Source: an uncultured bacterium
GTDB lineage: Bacteria > Bacillota > Clostridia > Lachnospirales > Lachnospiraceae
Direction of reading: 5' to 3'
DNA length: 9,372 nucleotides
Assembly: GCA_946543095.1 (NCBI GenBank)
Contig: CAMNLO010000046.1
Span: 1 to 9,372 of the forward strand
The position numbers and the translations under genes were made by a program. This document shows, one piece after another, positions 5,942 to 9,372 of the stretch. Within the stretch, counting starts at the first letter, position 1, and the number at the start of each line of letters is the position of its first letter. The notes beneath the pieces were generated by a model. It worked only from the letters and a program-made list of their open reading frames with translations, searched no databases and was not told the origin of the DNA.

Positions 5942-6805
5942 TCACGCCTTTCCGGCAGATCCGAAAAGCTCCATCTTCTGCTTAACCAGCTCCACAATAG
6001 CAGCCTTACCGGGAGCTAAAAGCTTTCTGGGATCGAAGCCCTTGCCTTCCAGATCCTTGCCTGCCTCGATATACTTTCTTGTGGCATCCGCAAAAGCAAG
6101 CTGGCAGTCTGTGTTCACATTGATCTTGGAAACGCCCAGGCTGATGGCTTTTTTGATCTGGTCATCCGGGATTCCCGTGCCGCCATGGAGCACCAGCGGG
6201 ATGCCGCCGGTGGCCTTCTGGACCTTTTCCAGAACGTCGAACTGAAGGCCTGCCCAGTTGGCGGGATACTTGCCGTGGATATTGCCGATGCCGGCTGCCA
6301 GGATATCCACACCCAGCTCTGCGATCTCCGCGCACTGGCTGGGATCCGCGCATTCGCCCATGCCGATGACGCCATCTTCCTCGCCGCCGATTGCGCCCAC
6401 CTCAGCCTCGATGGAAAGGCCGTTGATATGGGCAGCGTTCACAAGGATGCTGGTCTTTTGCTTATTCTCTTCGATATCATACTTGGAGCCGTCGAACATG
6501 ATGGAGGAGAAGCCTGCGCGGATGCACTTTAAGCAGCCGTCATAGGTGCCGTGGTCCAGATGCAGTGCCACGGGGACAGTGATATTCATGGTCTCGATCA
6601 GCGCCTTCACCATGGCCGCCACCACGGGGAAGCCCCCCATGTACTTGCCTGCGCCCTCGGAGGAAGACAGGATCACGGGAGATCTGCTCTCCTCTGCTGC
6701 CTGCAGGATCGCCTGAGTCCACTCCAGGTTATTGATGTTGAAGTGGCCGATGGCGTAGTGGCCTTCTTTTGCCTGACGACACATGTCCTTCAGATTCACA
6801 TACAT
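5942..6805 (-). CDS. fba: Class II fructose-1,6-bisphosphate aldolase
   Basis: Zinc-dependent aldolase that interconverts fructose-1,6-bisphosphate with glyceraldehyde-3-phosphate and dihydroxyacetone phosphate in glycolysis and gluconeogenesis, in the cytoplasm. The protein has 287 residues, normal for the family. Visible motifs: NINNLEW (23-29), HLDHG with catalytic D84 and zinc ligand H85, FDGS (104-107), EAEVG (133-137), GNIHGKY with H177, HGGTGIPD with H207, and KINVNTD (227-233). The frame extends 24 codons further upstream, but AGGAGG at 6814-6819, 8 nt before the ATG at 6805, fixes this start. It follows the HPr-like gene by 25 nt and is probably the last gene of the operon, ending at the terminator 5889-5919. 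A related tagatose-bisphosphate aldolase role (GatY/KbaY) cannot be fully excluded from sequence alone but is less likely. Confidence 0.95.
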   Translation of the reverse strand: MYVNLKDMCRQAKEGHYAIGHFNINNLEWTQAILQAAEESRSPVILSSSEGAGKYMGGFPVVAAMVKALIETMNITVPVALHLDHGTYDGCLKCIRAGFSSIMFDGSKYDIEENKQKTSILVNAAHINGLSIEAEVGAIGGEEDGVIGMGECADPSQCAEIAELGVDILAAGIGNIHGKYPANWAGLQFDVLEKVQKATGGIPLVLHGGTGIPDDQIKKAISLGVSKINVNTDCQLAFADATRKYIEAGKDLEGKGFDPRKLLAPGKAAIVELVKQKMELFGSAGKA

Positions 6806-6813
6806 TTTCACAC

Positions 6814-6819
6814 CCTCCT
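6814..6819 (-). promoter_or_regulatory. Ribosome binding site that sets the fba start
   Basis: A perfect AGGAGG on the minus strand lies 8 nt before the ATG at 6805. It rules out the longer in-frame start at 6877, which would overlap the end of the HPr-like gene. Confidence 0.85.
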
Positions 6820-6830
6820 TATATTTTAGA

Positions 6831-7112
6831 TTAATTATTCTTGCTCTTTGAAGTCTCTCCGCATAAGAATTTCTCAATGCCGGCCACGGCAGCCTCTTCG
6901 TCGTGTCCTTCCGCCGTAACGGTCAGGATCTCGCCGGTCATAAGAGAAAGGCTCATAACGCCCATAATGCTTTTGGCGTTTACATTGATCTTGCGCTCGT
7001 CATTTCCCACATGGATGGTGCTTTCATATCCGTTTGCGATCTGCACCAGCATCGCGGCGGGACGCGCTTCCAATCCTTTTTTCAAACCAACCTGCACATT
7101 CTTCATCAACAT
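6831..7112 (-). CDS. HPr-family protein, Crh-like (Glu at the His15 site)
   Basis: A 93-residue HPr-fold protein. The motif is GLEARPAA, where a PTS phosphocarrier has GLHARPAA, so the catalytic His15 is Glu (E15 counting from this start). The regulatory serine site NAKSIMGVMSL is intact (S48, equal to Ser46). That combination matches Bacillus Crh, which has Gln at this place: it cannot carry PTS phosphate but can be Ser-phosphorylated by HPr kinase and act with CcpA in carbon catabolite control. The position after whiA is also that of crh in Bacillus. The ATG at 7112 is chosen because GGAG (7122-7125) is 9 nt upstream; a TTG at 7127 overlaps that site, and a second ATG at 7106 is possible. 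It lies 27 nt after whiA and 25 nt before fba. Whether Glu mimics a phosphorylated residue is speculation. Confidence 0.88.
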   Translation of the reverse strand: MLMKNVQVGLKKGLEARPAAMLVQIANGYESTIHVGNDERKINVNAKSIMGVMSLSLMTGEILTVTAEGHDEEAAVAGIEKFLCGETSKSKNN

Positions 7113-7139
7113 AGCGTAGTTCTCCAATTCATTTGATGA

Positions 7140-7946
7140 TCATTGCTTCTGCGCCAGCTCTGTCAGCCTCCGCAGTCTGTGGTTCACACCGGATTTGCCG
7201 ATGGGAGGGGAGGTGAGGGCCCCCAGCTCTTCCAAAGTGGCCTCCGGCCATTTCAGACGCAGGTCTGCAATTTCTTTTAAAGTCTCCGGGAGTCGCGCGA
7301 AATGCCCTGATTCCTTTAACCGCCGGATGTCATCGATCTGGGCGGAGGAGGCGGCAATGGTCTTGCCGATATTTGCGGTCTCGCAGTTCACCTTTCGGTT
7401 GATGGAATTCCTGACTTCCTTTACAATACGGGAATTCTCCAGCTCCATCAGAGCCTTTGGGGCTTCCACTACGGCAAGCAGCCGGGCAATGGAGTCGCCG
7501 TCCTTCAGATAGACTCCGAAACCGAATTTGCGGCTGGCAAATTTGGGATAAATGTCGAAGCCTTCCATCAGCCGTATCAGCAGGCCCGCGTATTCCGCAT
7601 TCTGAGCGCTGAACTCCAGGTGATAACCCTTTCCGGGATCCGTCATGGACCCGGCTGCCAGAAACGCGCCCCGCAGAAACGCCCTTTTACAGCAGGCTTC
7701 AGCGGATAGAAACGTCTCCGGAGAAGTATTGCAAACCGTATCAATATTAAAGCTTTTTCCTGCCAAAGTAAAGCATTTCTGCGCCAAAGAGGGCTCCAAA
7801 GCATCCAAAAAATCCGCTGCGTTTTCCGGTTTTTTTGAGAGTTTTGCACAAAAACAGAAAACGGCGAAGCATTCCGCAAACCGGCAGCAGCCGGAGTCGG
7901 GAAGCTTCCCCATTAATTCGGCTTTCACCTCGGAACTGAAGGACAT
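7140..7946 (-). CDS. whiA: WhiA-family DNA-binding regulator, shortened N-terminal domain
   Basis: WhiA proteins combine a degenerate LAGLIDADG homing-endonuclease fold with a C-terminal helix-turn-helix. In Firmicutes they bind the nucleoid and affect cell division and chromosome segregation; in actinomycetes they control sporulation. Here the start MSFSSEVKAEL is typical, CCKRAFLRGAFLAAGS (85-100) and VNCETANIGKT mark the core, and the helix-turn-helix is about 234-268 (GKSGVNHRLRRL). The protein has 268 residues against roughly 310-320 usual. The loss is in the first LAGLIDADG half: only about 20 residues separate the FTL segment (59-61) from CCKR, where relatives have about 55-60. The frame is clean, so this is a real short form rather than a visible frameshift. 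The ATG is 1 nt after the murB stop, with GGGGGA upstream inside murB, so translation is probably coupled. Confidence 0.92.
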   Translation of the reverse strand: MSFSSEVKAELMGKLPDSGCCRFAECFAVFCFCAKLSKKPENAADFLDALEPSLAQKCFTLAGKSFNIDTVCNTSPETFLSAEACCKRAFLRGAFLAAGSMTDPGKGYHLEFSAQNAEYAGLLIRLMEGFDIYPKFASRKFGFGVYLKDGDSIARLLAVVEAPKALMELENSRIVKEVRNSINRKVNCETANIGKTIAASSAQIDDIRRLKESGHFARLPETLKEIADLRLKWPEATLEELGALTSPPIGKSGVNHRLRRLTELAQKQ

Positions 7947-7947
7947 C

Positions 7948-8958
7948 TCAGAAATCCCCCAAAAGGATCACCTCAGGCTCCAGAAGGATCCCGGAGGCCT
8001 GCTGTACCTTTTCCTGCACCAGCCGGATCAGCCGGTAGATATCATCTGATGTTGCGTTTCCGCTGTTGATGAGAAACCCGCAGTGTTTCTCCGAAACCCT
8101 GGCTCCCCCCACGGAAAAACCGGAGAGACCCGCTTCCTCGATCAGTTTACCCGCAAAATTCCCCGGGGGACGTTTGAAGGTGCTGCCGGCGCTGGGATAT
8201 TCCAGAGGCTGCTTTTCCCGTCGTTTTTCATTCAGCTCCTTCATTTTTGCGCGGATCCCTCCGGGGTCGCCGGGGAAAAGGGAGAATTCCGCAGAGAGGA
8301 CAGTCAGCCCTTCCCGTTTTGCACGGCTTGTACGGTAGGAGAACTCCATTGCCTCCTTCGGAAGAAGCTGTACCTCCCCATTCCGCAGGATCCGGACGTT
8401 TTGTACAAAATCCCCCAGCTCTCCGCCATAGGCGCCGGCGTTCATGATAATACCTCCTCCCAGGCTGCCGGGGATGCCGGAAGCAAATTCCAGCCCTGTG
8501 AGAGAGTGCTCCGAGGCAAATGAAGCCAGGGAAGCAAGGGAAGCGCCGGCTCCGCAGAAGACTCTTAGAGAAGCCGGGGAGTCTGTCTGTGTTTCCCCGG
8601 AGGAAGAAGTTATGTCAACCAACGAACGCTCCGCTCTCTGCTCCTCCTGTACCAGACGGATCTCCTCGAATTCACCGGAAAGACGGATCACTACGCCGCG
8701 AAAGCCCTTGTCGGATACCAGCAGATTGCTGCCTCTGCCCAGAAGAAAGAAGGGAATCTCCTGATCAGTAAGAAAGGAGAGCAGTCCCGTGAGCTCCCCT
8801 TCGCTGCGGACGGACACAAAACAGTCAGCGGGCCCCCCTGTGCGGAAGGAGGTGTGGCGGGACAGGAGCTCGTCAAATGCAAGCTGTGCAGGCGGCAGCA
8901 TTGCCTGCAGCCCGGACAGGACGGATCCGTTCACGATATTCGCCGATTCTTTGGCCAT
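7948..8958 (-). CDS. murB: UDP-N-acetylenolpyruvoylglucosamine reductase
   Basis: FAD enzyme that uses NADPH to reduce UDP-GlcNAc-enolpyruvate to UDP-MurNAc, the second committed step of peptidoglycan synthesis in the cytoplasm. Visible motifs: TSFRTGGPAD (36-45), FAD-binding GRGSNLLVSDKGF (74-86), GIPGSLGGGIIMNAGAYGG (161-179), SYRTSR, SAGSTFKRP with the catalytic Ser (S259), SGFSVGGARVSEKHCGFLIN, and the C-terminal LEPEV with the conserved Glu. It looks like a type II MurB. At 336 residues it is somewhat long; the excess is a polar, Ser/Glu-rich stretch at about 103-130 between the two FAD-domain halves, probably a surface loop. The ATG is 2 nt after the glucokinase stop and has only a weak ribosome binding site, so it is likely coupled to that gene. 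The stop is 1 nt before whiA. Confidence 0.95.
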   Translation of the reverse strand: MAKESANIVNGSVLSGLQAMLPPAQLAFDELLSRHTSFRTGGPADCFVSVRSEGELTGLLSFLTDQEIPFFLLGRGSNLLVSDKGFRGVVIRLSGEFEEIRLVQEEQRAERSLVDITSSSGETQTDSPASLRVFCGAGASLASLASFASEHSLTGLEFASGIPGSLGGGIIMNAGAYGGELGDFVQNVRILRNGEVQLLPKEAMEFSYRTSRAKREGLTVLSAEFSLFPGDPGGIRAKMKELNEKRREKQPLEYPSAGSTFKRPPGNFAGKLIEEAGLSGFSVGGARVSEKHCGFLINSGNATSDDIYRLIRLVQEKVQQASGILLEPEVILLGDF

Positions 8959-8960
8959 GC

Positions 8961-9372
8961 TCAGAGCACCAGCTTCGCGGCGCCGTAGATCCCGGCGTCG
9001 TTGCCCAGAGTGGCCAGACGGAATTCCGCATCCGCGCAGGCGTGGAAGGCGTATTTCTGAAACCAGGGCCTGATATAGTCAAAGAGGATCTCTCCCGCTT
9101 TGGAGACGCCCCCGCCGATGACAAAGGCCTCGGGGTTCACCACACAGGCCGCTGCCGCCAGGCCCTTGCCCAGCTTCTGCCCGAACTGCTCCGCGATGAC
9201 CTTTGCCTGAGGGTCCCCCATTTTGACAAGATCGAAGATGAGCTTTGCGGAAAGAGGCTGCATGGAAAGCATTTCCTTAAGCTCTCCCTCGGGCTCATGA
9301 TGCTCGATATAGCGCTCTGCCAGACGGACCACCTCTGTGGCGGAAGCATATTGCTCAAGGCAGCCGCAGTTG
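8961..9372 (-). CDS. ROK-family glucokinase, C-terminal part
   Basis: Predicted glucose kinase (ATP + glucose to glucose-6-phosphate) feeding glycolysis. Only the last 136 residues are in the window; the start lies beyond the right edge. The first residues read NCGCLEQYASATEV, the end of the cysteine-rich zinc motif and the ROK signature. Later come FGQKLGKGLAAA and NPEAFVIGGGVSKAG, the conserved second phosphate-binding region of ROK kinases. ROK proteins include repressors, but the helix-turn-helix end is not visible here, and the place before murB suits the stand-alone Lachnospiraceae glucokinase. A GTG at 9332 is an internal Val, not a start. It ends 2 nt before murB, so it is the most upstream visible gene of the minus-strand operon; the operon promoter lies off the window. 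Confidence 0.85.
   Translation of the reverse strand, partial: NCGCLEQYASATEVVRLAERYIEHHEPEGELKEMLSMQPLSAKLIFDLVKMGDPQAKVIAEQFGQKLGKGLAAAACVVNPEAFVIGGGVSKAGEILFDYIRPWFQKYAFHACADAEFRLATLGNDAGIYGAAKLVL

Noticed and set aside
6806..6877. 24-codon N-terminal extension of the aldolase
   Set aside because: It overlaps the HPr-like gene and the true start has a perfect AGGAGG at the right distance.
7645..8523. Long + strand frames opposite whiA and murB
   Set aside because: They are antisense shadows of well-supported genes, with no motifs or ribosome binding sites.

Overview
The window looks like a chromosomal segment from a Gram-positive Clostridia member, most likely Lachnospiraceae. This rests on the gene families and on the order ROK glucokinase, murB, whiA, HPr-like protein, and on strong AGGAGG-type ribosome binding sites. 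It is inference, since no rRNA or marker gene is present.

Layout. Bases 1-614 hold no convincing gene. They contain the terminator of an operon lying to the left, a 49-nt RNA-like hairpin, a roughly 220-bp element bounded by 12-bp inverted repeats and packed with smaller hairpins, then a good sigma-A promoter and a leader. That promoter faces a + strand signalling block: a PP2C-type protein phosphatase split by a one-base frameshift (615-1311), a membrane-anchored Ser/Thr protein kinase (1333-2463), and a large hybrid histidine kinase with two receiver domains (2554-5625).

Bases 5626-5941 are a structured intergenic stretch ending in a strong bidirectional terminator. From the right edge, a minus-strand operon converges on it: ROK-family glucokinase (partial, 9372-8961), murB, whiA, a Crh-like HPr with Glu at the His15 position, and class II fructose-bisphosphate aldolase. 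The genes are 1-27 nt apart and probably form one transcript.

How they fit together. The left block is a set of protein-phosphorylation regulators: a writer/eraser Ser/Thr pair beside a two-component phosphorelay sensor. The right operon joins entry of glucose into glycolysis, the FBP-cleaving enzyme, a Ser-phosphorylatable carbon-control protein, and cell-wall and division functions. FBP is a known activator of HPr kinase in Firmicutes, so the aldolase and the Crh-like protein are linked through the same metabolite. No clear new defence or biosynthetic system is visible. The most unusual items are the structured element feeding a promoter into the kinase block, the intact-but-frameshifted phosphatase, the Glu-for-His HPr, the shortened WhiA, and the absence of rapZ/yvcK between murB and whiA.
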